A DNA stretch of 64,000 nt from Rhynchosporium graminicola (Eukaryota > Ascomycota > Leotiomycetes > Helotiales > Ploettnerulaceae): the NCBI GenBank assembly GCA_900074885.1, contig FJUW01000034.1, positions 374,021-438,020 on the forward strand, read 5' to 3'. The number at the start of each line of letters is the position of its first letter. Position 1 is the stretch's first letter. Positions 22,517 through 35,819 of this stretch are shown here, piece after piece. Both the position numbers and the translations under genes were made by a program. Below the pieces are notes generated by a model. That model was not told where the DNA came from, ran no database searches, and saw only the letters and a program-made list of their open reading frames with translations.

Positions 22517-23599
22517 TAAGAAAAGATTAATTATCTCGCTAGGAAGTAATAATATCTATTTAGAAGCCTTAAAGCTAGTACTACTTTCTTAGTATAACTT
22601 CTACGACTTCCACCCTACCTATACTCGATAACTTCGACTATATGCGCTATCTACTTCTATATCTTAGAAGTAAAGTATTTCAGAGAAAGCTAAACTCCCT
22701 CCTTTAATTAGTACTACCTTTATAGTATAATTCTACTAAAAAACCCTATTGTGATATTTTTTACGCCTTTAGCCTCGTGCTCAGCTTTATATATCCTCGA
22801 CCTTAAACCCTCCGAACCTCTATAACCTCTGCGAAGCTCTCTCTTACGATTCTAACTCTATATATACCTATAAGAAGAGAACTCGATAGCTAAAGCAAAA
22901 GTGAACTCGATAGCCGAAGTAAAGTGAACTCGTAAAAGGAATCTAAAGTGAACCTAATTAGTAACCTCTTAATACTTCAAATATATACTCTACTAAGGGA
23001 CTTTAAGAACGTACTTACTTTCGCGCTATATTAATCTTTACTCCTTTAAATAGATTATTATTAAGCTTTAGGTCCCTCTTAAGAGTGTTTTTTAGCTATA
23101 GCGGGCCTTCCTATATATAACTGCGCCGAAGCACTCGAGAGCCCTTTATACTAGATAGACTCAGGTTCCCCGAATAGAAGAGAAAGAGCGAAAGCGCGCT
23201 AGTAGAGAATATCGTAAGGGATACTATTAAGAGTAACTTAATTAAAAAAGAAATAGTATTAGGGTCTAATAGCGATAGTAATACCGATTTCGAGAACGCT
23301 ACCGAGATACCTATATCTCGTCCTAAGTTACTAAAGTTAATTATTAATACTATTACTACTCCTTTATAACTAATATTACCTCTAATCTCTCCTACTTCGG
23401 AAACACGAAGTACTATACTTACTCCTCAAGCTGAAACTAACTCTTAGTCAGAATTTATTATAGCGCCTCTTAGTTTCTCAGATAAGTAGATATAAGTTAT
23501 AAACGCTACTATTACTACTACTATAACTACTACTCTCGCTCTAGAGGCTAACGCTAATACTACTAAGAAGTTACGATCTCTTATTATAGACCTCTAACT

Positions 23600-24460
23600 T
23601 ATTATAGATCACTTTCTTCTAAAGCTCGATAATACTATAAAGGCTATCGAGTCTTACTGAGTTAAGTTCCCCTGCTTTCTCTTTACTAATTATAATAATA
23701 AGATTAAGTATAATATATAGAAAATAGATATAAAGCTCTTCTTAGAAGAATATTCTAGTAACTTCCTCGCTAGCGATATATAAGTTAAAGCTTATTTTAA
23801 GTGCACTAGAGGAGAAGCTAAGACTATTATCCTCTAATATATAGATACTAGCGCTAATAGCTAATTTAAGACCGCTTCTAATATCCTCAGAAGTTTAGAC
23901 TAGCGCTTCTTTAATTATAATTATATCTAGCGTACTAAAGCTACTTACGAGAACCTAAAGATAGCCGGAAATATAACTTATAACTAGTTCCGAGTTAAGT
24001 TCACTAATCTCGCTACTACTAATAAGATCTCTAGAGATAGATAGTTTAAAGATATCCTTAAGAAGATCTCCCTTATATTAAAAGCTTATATTATAGCTAA
24101 AAAATATAAGAAAGATAATAACTACGACCTCCTCGACAAGTACCTAGCTATTATAGATCGTGAGTCTCGTAATATTATTAACAAGAAGAACCTTATTAAG
24201 AAGGCAGCTCTTATTACTACTACTCTTATTAGAACTCTAAGTATTCTTAAGAGAGAGACTCCCTTCGGTATCGAATATACTACTAAGAGTAGCTCCTAGA
24301 TTAACGATTATACTACTAAGTCAGCTATACGATTTACTCCTAAGACTATCTTACGAGTACCTCGCACTCTCGCTACTACTAATACTTATCGCTTCTATAA
24401 GAAGGAAAGTTATTAGGCTCATGAATACCTTAACGCTATAAAGATCGCTAAGATAACCGG
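23600..24460 (+). pseudogene. gag remnant of Gypsy E
   Basis: The + strand reads as a retrotransposon gag, including AYFKCTRGEAKTIIL and DLLDKYLAIIDRESRNIINK. A degraded zinc knuckle, TYRFYKKESY (about 24387-24416), follows, with Cys codons now Tyr or Phe. The frame is broken by RIP-type stops. T is inserted about 140 bp downstream. Confidence 0.65.
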
Positions 24461-24594
24461 CTAGACTATAGAGGATATCGCTGCTATATATAGCGCGGAG
24501 GAGGATAACGATAAGGATAGCTTATAATTTATTAAAGTTAATAAGCTATTAGGAAACTCTTAAGCTATAGAATAGTCTCCTCTTATAGTAAATA

Positions 24595-24796
24595 TATGAC
24601 GGCGCATGGTATACGTGGCAGATACGGGCCAGTATCGGTGCCTTAGGCATACCCTCCTTGTATATATAGAAGGTGCAGACTCCTTCAGAGCTCTGCATCT
24701 TTCTGTTTCCTTCGTACCAGACTATATAAGATCGCTCTTAGCCTCCCTACTTGTTTATTCTTGCTTATATACCGCCTTAAGTCTTATGTCGTTATA
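24595..24796 (+). repeat. 5' LTR of T
   Basis: It begins TATGACGGCGCATGG and ends ATGTCGTTATA. It includes a short AT-rich stretch TTGTATATATAGAAGG that could act as a TATA-like promoter. The ORF at 24606-24800 merely translates this LTR. Confidence 0.9.
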
Positions 24797-25700
24797 TTAA
24801 ACAGAAAGATCAAGACCGCCGGGGACGGCATTAAATAATATCTTACCTAGAAAACTCGATTCGGACGTACGACTTCGACTATTAGGGAGCTCTTCGCTGA
24901 GTTATCTCTACTTACCTTAGATTTTTATACTTCGGAATCATACAGAAACAGTTAGTACTATCAATTACGAATTCGACGGTTAGGTTTTCAAAAGAGCCGA
25001 GATTCCAGAGATCTCTCGGACAGCTAGGAATTTGAACGTAATTCAGCCTCAGAAGCACTAGTATTACTACGAAGTCACTCTCGGATACTTCGAAACTCGT
25101 TCCTTCGTGCGTACGAAGTAAAACAGCAGACGAATTTTAGGTGGAAACTTCCCTATAGGCCCTAATATTTATTAACCCCTCACCCGACTTTAACCTTCCG
25201 AAAGCAGCTCTGATAGCGAAAAACCTTACTTTTAGGCTAGGACGAAGTAGCTTATTACCCTAGCGGAAATTGCCGGAATCCGACTCGTAACCCCCGTACC
25301 CCGGTACAATTTGTCCCCCTCGGCAGAATCGACCTCCTTCTACCAGAAAAGAACCTTTAATTCAACACTTTCCATATCTACTCAATAAAGATATCTAACC
25401 CTCCTTGATCTTTTAGCTTCTTTGGAATTCGATTTGGACCTTTGTTTCTTTCGCAACCTTCAAGTGTTTCAATTACTCGCTTAGCCTCGCTTATTCAGCA
25501 AAACTCGGCATCACAATTACCGGAGATTACGTTTCCCTCTATAGAAGAGATAATCTCGGTACTGAATTAGTGTCTACGGTTTCGGTTTGATAGAAATTTG
25601 GAAGGTTATCTTAATATTTGACTGCGTTTTGTACTTACTTTGTTTCCTTTGTTCGATCCTTCAAGGCTCGAGGGCGAGCCTTTATCTTGGAAGGGGGTAA

Positions 25701-25902
25701 TATGACGGCGTATAGTATACGTGGCAGACACGGGCTAGTATCGGTGCCTTAGGCATACCCTCCTTGTATATATAGAAGGTGCAGACTCCTTCAGAGCTCT
25801 GCATCTTTCTGTTTCCTTCGTACCAGACTATATAAGATCGCTCTTAGCCTCCCTACTTGTTTATTCTTGCTTGTATACCGCCTTTAGTCTTGTGTCGTTA
25901 CA
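25701..25902 (+). repeat. 3' LTR of T
   Basis: It begins TATGACGGCGTATAG and ends TGTGTCGTTACA, followed by AAATA. The same TATA-like stretch is present. Confidence 0.9.
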
Positions 25903-25919
25903 AAATATCTCGATTTATA

Positions 25920-28900
25920 GAAAGACTTAAATATCGATTTCCGTTCTCTTACTAAAGGGAACTAATTCCTAGTTAATATTAAATTAGGAAGAAATAGATT
26001 ATTAATTAAAATAACTATATATATTAATAGTAGAGTAAATATCTTTAGCGCACTTCGTACTTCTATCGCTCTCTAACTCTGTGACTTATTAAGCGTTAAA
26101 TTCCTTACTCTCCTTAAACTAATTATACTTACTAGCTATAATAAATAAGCTAGCGCGGCTATTACTTATGTAATTCTCTTTACTCTTATAATAGATCGCT
26201 ACCGCGTTAACTTCCTATTCTTAATTACTAACCTAGGAAGTAATAATATACTTATTAGTCGGAAGTTCTTAGAATACTTTAACCTTAAGCAGAATTATAA
26301 TCGCTAAACGAAGAACTATTTAAAATAGCTATTTAATATACTACTATAGTATTACTTCGATAAACATCTCGAGCTACTCTTATCTCCTAAGACGCCTATA
26401 TTAAATATATAGCACTAGCTAGACTAGTAATAATAAGATACTCTATTTAAATAAGAGCTCTCTGCAGTATAAGCTCCTTTATCTCTTTAACTAAAGAAGA
26501 TTTAAAAATATCTTTCCTTATTCGTTAGAGAGCTTAAGTAAGAGTTCCTAAGAATAAATAAGTTACTTACTAATTACTAACTAACAAATTCTCCCTTTAC
26601 TACTTATAATCCCGTATTAAGAGTTAAGTAAGCTAATTAAGCTCTCTAACGCTAGACTAACGCTATAGTAGTTCACTAAGCTAAAAAGGAGCTATATAAA
26701 ACTAATATTAACTTGATTTCTATTACTTCTATATACTAGTTCTACTTATATTAGAAATATTATAAAAAGACCCCTAATAATAATTCAGAAGTTCTTATTA
26801 CTTCTCTTAAAGAGATCTAAACGAGATTAAATAATATTAGAATAAGCTCGCTACTATTACTATAGAGTTATTAGCTCTTAATATAAGTTTATCCCCGGAA
26901 GAGGCTCGCGAAGCTAAGTACTAGCAGAATAATAAGCTAGTTATAGAACGCCTCCCTAAGAAGTAGAAAGAGTTTAAAGAGCTATTCTTTACTAGAGCCT
27001 CAGATAACCTCGTAATAAGAAGACTTACTATTAACTACTAAATTAAGCTTACTAATAAAAATACAATTATAACTAAACCTCTCTGGTATATATTAAACGA
27101 ATATCTCGCTAAAGCTAAGTATTATATTACCGAGAACCTCTATAAAAGCTTTATCGCACTATCTAATACTCCTTAGGCTATACTAATCCTAATAGCTAAA
27201 AAAGCAAGTAATAAGCTACGATTCTATATTAACTTTCAGAAGCTAAATAAGCTTACCTAGAAGGACTTATACTCTATTCTATTAATCGATAAGATAATAG
27301 TATAAATCTCTAAGGCGAAAATCTTCACGAAAGTCGATATTCAATAGGCGTTTTATAAAATCCGCATATCGAAAGATTCTAAAGAATTTACTACCTTTTG
27401 CACTTAATACGGGACATATAAGTATAAGGTGCTTCCCTTTAGCCTTATAAATAAGCTAGCTACCTTTTAACGTTTTATTAATAATATATTAATAGAGTAT
27501 TTAGATAACTTCTACTTAGTGTACTTAGATAATAACTTAATTTATTTAGACTTAGAAGTAAAGCACGATATCTACGTATAAAAGATTCTCGAGATTCTAC
27601 GAGCCTATAGCTTTTAAGCTAATATTAAGAAGTCTGAATTCGGTGTTACTTATATAAAGTTTCTTAGATTTATTATTAGTATTAATAGAATTAAAATTAA
27701 TCCTAAGAAGATTAAAGTTATTAAGAACTAGGAGTATACTAGTAATATTCGCAGCGTATAGAGCTACCTAGGGTTTTATAACTTCTACTGATAATTTATT
27801 AAAGACTATAGTAGTATCTGCTGATTACTTATATTACTAACTGGAAAAGATATCCCTTTTTACTTCAGTAGAGCTTATAAGGAAGCATAAGAGCGTCTAT
27901 AGCACGCCTTATAGATAGCTCCTATCTTATATTATTACGACCTATTTAAGTAAACTAAACTCGAAACCGACTCTTCGGATAGGGTAGTAGCTAGTATACT
28001 CTTATAACTTTAAGAGGATAGAATATTCTATCTAGTCAGTTTCTTCTCTAAGACTATAATCGACGCGGAGCTAAATTATCTAATCTATAATAAAGAGCTG
28101 CTCGCGATCTTCTATTCCTTTTAATAGTATAAGCCTAAGCTACTAGGTATATAGAAGATAGTCTATATCTATATAGATTACCGCGCCTTAGAGTACTTTA
28201 TAATAATAAAGAATCTTAACACTCGGTAAGCGAGATAAGCTGAATTTTTCGCTTAATTCTACTTTAAGATTATATATTAGATTAGAGTTATAAATACCTT
28301 AGTTAATATATTCTCTTATAGAGATTAAGACCTCTCTCCCTTAGAAGCGAGAAAGCGTACTTTATATAACTAATAGATAATCCCTAATAATAAAATCAGT
28401 AATAAGATTCTTCAGGAGATAGTACTAATATAACTCGCTAATATAGAAGTTAACTATAGTTAACTCTATTACGCGGATTATAATACTATCTCGCTACTTA
28501 GCACTTATATAACTATCTTACTAGTTAATTTAGTACTACTAGAACTCCCCGAAGAAGAGTTCCTAGTTAGTAAGGCTCCTAACGCTATATCCATAGTCGC
28601 TTACGATATCGAGAATTACGATATTATTAACTAAGTCTTTATAGTAAATAAGAAGTTAGAAGAGCTTAAACCTCTCCGCGAAAAGGCTCGGTAATAGCAC
28701 CTTAAGTATATAATAGCTAGCGGTAAGCTCTTCTTCTGTAGATATTTAGAGGTCCCTCTAGAACTACTAGAGCTCCGAACAACTCTGATTCGTTATATCT
28801 ACGCTTAACTTTAAGTCGCGCACGCTAAGAATAGTAAGGTTAAGCTCCTTATTAGCTGTAAGTATTACTAGACTAGAATAATAGCTAATATTACTTATTA

Positions 28901-30130
28901 TATCTCTAACTATAGCTATACTTATACAAAGGCATGGAGAGATAAGACTCCTAAGCTTCTCTACTTCCTACTGATTCCTACGCGACTTTACTAGTATCTA
29001 ATAATAGATTTTATAGAGCTATTATTAGATAAGAATAGTTTCGACGCTAGCTTCGTGATTATAGACCGACTATTAGAGAAACTAGTCTTAATTCCTTACT
29101 ATAAGACGATTATAGCACGATAAATAGCTAAGCTATTCGCTATCTATTAGAGTCGATACTTCAGTATACTAGATTTTATAGTCTTAGATTAGAGACTATA
29201 GTTTATTTCTAGTTTCTAGAATAAGTACTATCGAATCCTTAGTATAAAGGTTAAGCTTATTACTGCCTATAACCTAAACGTCGATAGTTAAACAGAAGTT
29301 ATAAACTAATATATTAAATAGAGATTATGTCTATTTTACTTGTATTACTAAGATAATTAGAGCTCGCTTCTACTAGTTATAGATATCGCATAACTTACGC
29401 TTTCTTATAAGTCTCTTAGTACTATATCGCCGTTTCAGCTATTAAATAGTTACGAAGTAAGAACCTCTTAGGACCTAAATAACCCTTTATCACTAGCTAC
29501 TGCTACAGAAGCTCTTAGTTATAAGGATACGCTATATATAGTAACTCGAATATTAAATACTATAGAATTCGCTAAATCCTCGCTTAAAAGCTAATAAGAT
29601 AAGATAGAATAATTAACTAACTATAGTCGCCGCGAGATAGATTAAGGAGTCGGAGATATAGTTCTAGTTTCTATAGCGAATTAGAAGATAGATAGACTTT
29701 CACAGAAGCTCTCTGATAAGTAGTATAGACTAGTAGAAGTACTAGATAAGGTAAGAGAGAGTTCGAAGCTCAAGTTACCGCAGGAATAGTAAATCTACCT
29801 TGTTTTCTACTTATACTCGCTATATAAATATACTGAAAATCTACTACTAGGGTAAGTACAGCAGATACTAGTACTAATTCAACTACTACCGAAGTAAGAC
29901 GAATAGGAAATTAAAGCTATTTTAGGCTTAAGAGTCTCTCGCGGTACCTTATAATACTAAGTTAAGTAGACTGGAGCTAATAATAACCTTAAATAGTACT
30001 CTTACTCAGACGCTATAATAGCTCCTCACCTGCTAAAGTATTTCTATCTACGATATCTAATAGCAAAAGGTCCCCTAAGGCTCCTTCTAAAGTAGCTAGA
30101 GGCGTATAATAATAGTATTAATAACTATAG
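25920..30130 (+). pseudogene. pol remnant of Gypsy E (PR, RT, RNase H, IN, chromodomain-like tail)
   Basis: Frame reading gives RT motifs FTKVDIQ (about 27330), KVLPFSLINKLATF and FYLVYLDNNLIYL (the YxDD box with the second Asp read as Asn, about 27515-27550). RNase H follows (KLETDSSDRVV, about 27960). The integrase includes YLIIDFIEL near 28995 and DQRLQFISSF near 29190. A tail around 29910-30090 (AILGLRVSRGTL, then RYLIAKGPLRLL) matches the chromodomain-like C-terminus of fungal Gypsy integrases. In-frame stops are nearly all explicable as Gln or Trp changed by C-to-T or G-to-A. Confidence 0.8.
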
Positions 30131-30258
30131 CGAATTGGGAAGACGATAAACCTATAATAGCTACTGCTAGTGCATAGTTTTTCAAGAGAGAGAGAGCGTA
30201 AGAGAGGTAGCGTTATTCGAGCTTCGCGGACGAAGCCGTTCTTAGAAGGGGGGAGTAG

Positions 30259-30485
30259 TATTATAGTCCGTACTATAAGGGCCTGAGGCTCCTAGGTATT
30301 ATAGCAGGCAGGGCTAGCGGGATACGGTTAGCGCGTACTCGAGGATGATTAGTCAGCACAGCCCTACGGCTATACCTAGAGAGAGTCGAGAGTAGAAACC
30401 TCCTCTCTATCTTTTCTTGCCTTTATAAGCGTACCTCTTAGTAGTAATACAATACCTTGTATAACCTCCTTGATATGCCGTAACA
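30259..30485 (+). repeat. 3' LTR of Gypsy E
   Basis: It begins TATTATAGTCCGTAC and ends ATATGCCGTAACA, followed by TAGGA. The right half is the better preserved half. Confidence 0.92.
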
Positions 30486-30534
30486 TAGGATACTACGAGC
30501 GATTATAAGCGATAGAAATATAAACTAGATAAGT

Positions 30535-30712
30535 TATCGCAAGGTTACGTTGATCTTCAGAGTAAGGCATAGAGTAGTTGAATGATGTTGGTTGTATTAC
30601 AGTACTAATTACTATGGAGAGTCGACAGAAGATATTATCTAGGAATATCCGCACGGACTATGCACGTGACTACAGTCACCTGATCCATACTAAGACCTAT
30701 ATCCTCGCAACA
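30535..30712 (-). repeat. 3' LTR of Copia B (minus-strand sense)
   Basis: On the + strand it begins TATCGCAAGGTTACG and ends CCTCGCAACA. TAAGT precedes it. Confidence 0.92.
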
Positions 30713-30979
30713 TACCCCTCTGTAGAGATACTATAAAGTCAGTAACTTCTATAGGTACGAGTGATCTAATTTCCTGTAATTAGTCGATTATACTATCGTA
30801 TACGTACGTATAGTGATACCCCTAGAGACTAGAACCATGCCTCGATATCATATGAACTAGATAAACCCCAGGTTCCGTAATTCCTTTAAGATAATCTGCC
30901 TTCCTAATTAATATCTATACCCCTTATTCTAGGTATAAAACAGTTATATTTAGTATTGCTATAAAGGCCTTAAGGTCTT

Positions 30980-33200
30980 ATAAGCCAAGTAGTTTAGTGA
31001 AACCGTCTGCCGCGTTCTCTTTTAAGAGTATATACTAAGGGTCTAAATAACCTCTAGCGACCCCCTAGCGAAAGTAGTAGAATTTGATATCGATATGCTT
31101 AGTATATTAGTATAATTCAAGGTTCTCCGATAGAGATAAAGCTCCCTGATTATCGCACTACATCTCTATACTCCTAGAGTCTGGCTTATTGTAGCCTAGC
31201 TCCTTCAGTACTTAGCGTATCCATGATACTTCTCTAGTAAAAGCGCATATAGCTATATACTCTGCTTCCGTAGAGGTAAGAGCTATAGTAGTCTATCGCT
31301 TTGAAATAGCTAAGAAAACACCTCCTGCAAGGAAGAAACACACTCTAGTGTACGACACTCTATCGATTCGGTTACTAGCCTAATTAGAGTCGCAGAAACC
31401 TCTTAATTTCATCTTCTCTCTGTCGGTAACGTCTCCTCTATAAGTCGTAGCGTAGTACTTCGTACCTTATAGGTACATAAGTACTCTCTTAGCGCTCGCA
31501 AGGTATTAAGGTAATAGATTTATTAGAAATTATAATAGTATAGAGCAGTAGTATAATATATCCTAGCGAGTATAAGCTAGGTACTATAAACTACCGTAAA
31601 GCTATTAATATAGCTTGATTTCTTATATAGTAGCTACTCCCTTGAATTTAACTATAGAAACCTCTAAACTAGTAGTAAAGGGCGTATTAGCGCTCTTATA
31701 GTTAGTTATTCCAAATCGATCTAATATCTTATCGATATATACATCTTAGTAAAGAGAAATCGTCTTCTTCTCTCTATCACGTATAATTCTAACGCTAAGG
31801 AAGTATTTAGCTAGTCTAGCTAGTAGAATATCGAATATAATAAGAATCTTCTTCTTAAGCTCTTTAAGAGCTATTCTAGCCTTTAAGATAACTAGAAAAT
31901 CGTCGACGTAAGTAATAATAATTATTCTAGTTTCTTAGTTAATATATACGCGATTATCAGTTTATAAAGATATAAAGTCGATAATACTAAACTCCTTACG
32001 TAAGGTCTCTTACTAGAGACGTGGAGACTGCTTCAGACTATATAGAGCCTTTAGCAAGAGTATATATTTATTATCTATAAGTCTACGCCTAAATTACTAA
32101 GCTCATCTTCTAAGTAGAAGATTTATAGACTCCGGTATACGTCTGATCGTAATCGTAACTAAATCGTTACGTATAACCTTAGACTATAAATCTGACCTTA
32201 TATTTATTGATTTTACTATCTATATCTCTCTTAGTCTTGAAAACTAGACGAGAACCTAGTACTCTGCACCCTTTTAGCATATTAGAGCGACTTATAGTCT
32301 TCTAAGTCGACTTCTCTTTAAGAGATCGGTATTCCTTAATAATCGCCTTCTTCTATTCTAGCTAATTAGCTCTCTTTATAGCCTGATCTAAAGTAGTCGG
32401 ATCATCTAAGAATAGAGACTCTTCTTAAGCAATATAAAAGGCGAGTCGATACTAACTAGTACTCTCTAGTACTTCTTCTAATAGAGAGACAGCATAGGAG
32501 TAGCTGTTATTTAGTTCCGGGGTTACCTTAGGCGTCGAAATTAGAGTCGGATTATTATAGCTAGAGCGTATAGCTCTAGGGACGTACTCCGGCATATAGT
32601 TCTTAGATCTAGGAGGCTTACTACGCTTCTTTTATATAGTAATTTACTCCGGGATATCGACTTCTAGTACTAGAACTTCGTTCTTAACTATAGACTCGGT
32701 ATCTTCTGTACTATCGATTTCGACTTCGGAATCCTTATCTTAGCTTATAATACCTGTATTAGGAGTAGTAGCGCTAGTAACCTCGACGTCTTAATTTTAA
32801 CTTAAAGTATCGATAGAATTATTACCCTTAGTTTAAGGTACTATTATAGCGTCTTCTTCGTGAGGTTCTATAACTAAACTATCTTTATCAAATCGTAGAT
32901 AAGAGGTACGAACTACCTTTCTATTAACTAGGTATCTATAGATATTATAACCTTTAAATCCTACTAGAATACCCTTTTCAGCTCTAGGAGCTACCTTATA
33001 GCTCTAGACTCTCTTCTCCTTATTAATTAGTATAAAGATAGGATATCCTAATATACGAAGATACTTAATAGAGGGAGTATAGTTCACCCCTAGTTTAATA
33101 TCGTCCTAGAAGCACTTAAAAGGAGTCTTCCCTTCTACTCTAGAAGTAGAAGTAAGGTTAGCGATATGTATACAGGCGAGTAGAATTTCCGGCTATATAT
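30980..33200 (-). pseudogene. Copia B reverse transcriptase and RNase H remnant
   Basis: The minus-strand frame reads, in order: YLRILGYPIFILINKEKRVQ (about 33000-33060), KVVRTSYLRFDKDSL (near 32900), LKGCRVLGSRLVFKTKRDID (near 32230-32280), KVRFIVQGYT and YDQTYTGV (RVT_2 signature, near 32150). RNase H ends at KHIDIKFYYFR and NAADGFTKLLGL (about 30985-31025). These are Ty1/Copia pol landmarks. The ADxFTK motif is intact apart from the damage. Confidence 0.82.
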
Positions 33201-33479
33201 AGTCAGGTATATTCTGGTCTATTATAACTATACGTACTTTCTCGATAATCGTACGTATAGAGCGTTTAGCTCTCCTATCTTACTCTAGAGTATACGAAGT
33301 AGACTCCTCTAGTAGCATTCTAAGGTAGTCGGTAAGCTCTTTCATCTGAGAGGGAGAGTACTCCTTTCCCCTATTATATCTCTATACTTTAATTTTACAA
33401 TAATACTATATTTCAGCTAAGTTGATTAGCTTTTAATTAGCTAAGTATATATCCGACTTCTTAGCGTAAGTAAAAGCCT

Positions 33480-35400
33480 ACTTTCTAGTCGAATAAGCGC
33501 ATAAGAAGATAGAGGCGTAAGAGTAACTATTCAGACCCTTAGGTTTAAGGTATACTATATTTACATGGATTTCATCTATCGATCTAGTAGGTCGTGCACG
33601 TGCCGATACCTTATTAACCTTCCGAATAGGTCGGCCTTTCTCATATAGTACGCAAAGGCGAGTTCTACTAGTCTTAAGCTCTATAAACTTCATACTAATA
33701 ACTATAGATTAAGTACGTAATAATAAGTAAAAGCTAGCGTGATATATACGTCTATACTAAAGCTCTATATCGACTGTAGCTTACTCTACTGCTGCAGGTA
33801 AGCTTAAACCCGGAAGGCTAGCGTACCCTGCGCTACCGGAGGTTATCTCTTCTTTAATAATAAATAGATTCTTATTAATTATATAGATCTCCTTCTCCTT
33901 AGATATATAGAGAATAGAACTACGTAAATAACCTCCTAATTTATTCAATTTAGAACCGGAGTATAAGCAGACTAGAGACTGCGGGATATATAGTATATTA
34001 TAGCACTCTAATATACGCACTATACTATCGGTCTTTATCGCCTTAATCGTATAACTTCTAATCCTAGTAAGGCGTAATAGCCTATTAACAGTGAGTATAT
34101 AGGGTAAGTCGTCTTTTAGCGTATATAAGGTAAATTTAGAAAGGTCGTTAGATATATACTCCGTAGCGCCGGTATCGAAGAGCTATCGTGACTTATTATA
34201 GTAAGAGAATATAGCTATAGAAGCCGTAATAGTAGGGAAACACGGTAAAAGGGCTACGCCGAAGATGCTATTATCGTCGGAATCGTTATCCTTCTTCTTT
34301 CTACTACTAGTCTTCTTCTTATTAGTCTTATTAGTCTTACTCTCTCCCTCCTTCTTCTTTAGCTATTCGGTATACGGGATCTACTTCTTTCTAGACTTCT
34401 CCTTAAACTCCTTCTTCTTCTATTTATTAATAATAAAATAGTTCTCTAGAGTATACTTTAGCGATATCTATTTATATTACTTATAAGTCAGCCTAGTATC
34501 CTTACTAGCCGGCTTAGTAGCTCCTCCGCCGCTTCCTTTCTTAGGTATAGACTTATTACTATATAGAGCTTGACCTGCTATCTTTCCAGTAGAGTCACTC
34601 GCTCTTGCCTCGTTAGTAATATCTTCGATCAAACTAACTAAAGTCACTCCTGATTTAGCCTTCTCGGTCGTATCTAGGTTATTACTAGAAGAAACTCTTA
34701 AGAGAGAACGTTATCTTTTAGCTTATATAAGCTACTTCTCTGAAACTATAGTAATAAATATAATTAGATACTATACCGGAGGTAGAGCTATTATTAAAGT
34801 CTCTAATTTGATAATTAAGAGCTTAAAAGCGATAATAAACTTCTCTAAGGAGTTGAAATCATTATACTAGAGCTTAATATAATCTTATATAGCGTTATAT
34901 AATAGTATATTACAACCTCCTTCGTACTGCGCCTATAAGGCCTCCTATATATCTAATGCGGTAGTTTTACTAGTTATATACGCGAGAGGTCCGGCCTTAT
35001 AATTCAGCGTAATTACTAGCTTCATTTGACTCTCTTTAGACTCCTAATCTTACTACTTCTTAAGGGCTTTATTATCGACCTCGTCGTCCTATTCGTCTAC
35101 TTCTTTAGGTACGTAATCACGAGATTTAATATTAAGAAACTTGCTAATTCTATTAGTTTTAGTAATATTTAGTACCTTATCTCTCTATTCTATATAGTTC
35201 TCTCCTCCCTTAAGCTTATAGCTATCTGCTAAGTTCAAAGATATAGAGCTACTTATCTTCTTACGTTTATATAGCTCTAGCGTAGTCGTAGTAATAGGTT
35301 CCGATTCCGGGTCTTCCGGATCCTCCTCTAGATAGTCCTAGGACGTCGAATTAGCGTCTGCAGGAGGTAAATCGGGTATATTTTAAGTCCTAGGGACTTA
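33480..35400 (-). pseudogene. Copia B gag, protease and integrase region
   Basis: Two uninterrupted fragments survive. 33478-33693 contains LCVLYEKGRPIRKVNKVS (integrase core side) and 33781-34020 contains the protease-to-integrase linker. Farther out, about 34300-35400 is collinear with the gag of Copia A in reverse complement. Gag reads KEKSRKKxIPYTE near 34370 in a Lys-rich stretch. Exact borders cannot be set because of stops. Confidence 0.55.
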
Positions 35401-35806
35401 GGTAGTAGCTTCCGGCGCTAGCGCGGAAAACTCTATACCTCGAGATATGATAATTTCGGAATCGTCGACTTTGACTACTATACGAGTACGAGTATTAAGT
35501 ACTATACAGCTTACTTATAGTAAAGACTCTTCAATAGAGCTAGAGTTATCAGAGTATACTTCTTCGACTTCTTCTAATAATAGCGTAAGTACGATAGCTA
35601 AAGAACTCTCTCCACTAGCACTCTGCGCGACTGTATTTACTATAGAAAGACGCGCTAGTTTAACTAACTATACGCGTATACTATACCTTGATCGGAAGCT
35701 CGCAACTTGAATCTCTACCCTTTTAGTACTAAGAAATAGTTCGACGCTTACTATTAAGAATTATAGTACTACTGCTTCTTTAAGTACTACTCTACTTCTA
35801 GCTATC

Positions 35807-35819
35807 GGGGCTCATAACC
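35807..35819 (-). promoter_or_regulatory. Primer-binding site of Copia B (initiator-tRNA anticodon-loop type)
   Basis: On the minus strand GGTTATGAGCCCC abuts the LTR end. It is an exact complement of GGGGCTCATAACC from the anticodon stem-loop of initiator Met-tRNA, implying priming by a cleaved half tRNA. Confidence 0.8.

Larger units (their letters stand above)
24595..25902 (+). mobile_element. Element T: 1.3-kb non-autonomous LTR element (TRIM/SMART-like)
   Basis: Two 202-bp LTRs (24595-24796 and 25701-25902) enclose about 0.9 kb without coding capacity. The target duplication AAATA flanks it at 24590-24594 and 25903-25907. The internal region starts TTAAACAGAAAGATCAAG and ends in a purine tract GGAAGGGGG. 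The last ~90 bp of its LTR and its leader match Gypsy D, but the first half of the LTR does not. Its interior keeps many CpA/TpG steps, unlike surrounding Gypsy E sequence, so it was inserted after most of E's RIP or escaped RIP. Confidence 0.85.
22288..30485 (+). mobile_element. Gypsy element E (chromovirus), contains element T
   Basis: LTRs of 229 and 227 bp lie at 22288-22516 and 30259-30485. A perfect 5-bp target duplication TAGGA lies at 22283-22287 and 30486-30490. Without the nested element T the length is about 6.9 kb. Gag lies in about 23600-24460 and pol (protease, RT, RNase H, integrase, chromodomain-like tail) in about 25920-30130. A polypurine tract AGAAGGGGGGAG precedes the 3' LTR. 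Coding sequence is riddled with RIP-type stops. It interrupts the integrase of X. Confidence 0.92.

Noticed and set aside
24606..24800. 64-codon + strand ORF
   Set aside because: Lies entirely inside the 5' LTR of element T and is non-coding.
35447..35710. 87-codon + strand ORF
   Set aside because: Antisense to the gag of Copia B; Ser/Thr-rich chance frame in RIP-damaged DNA.
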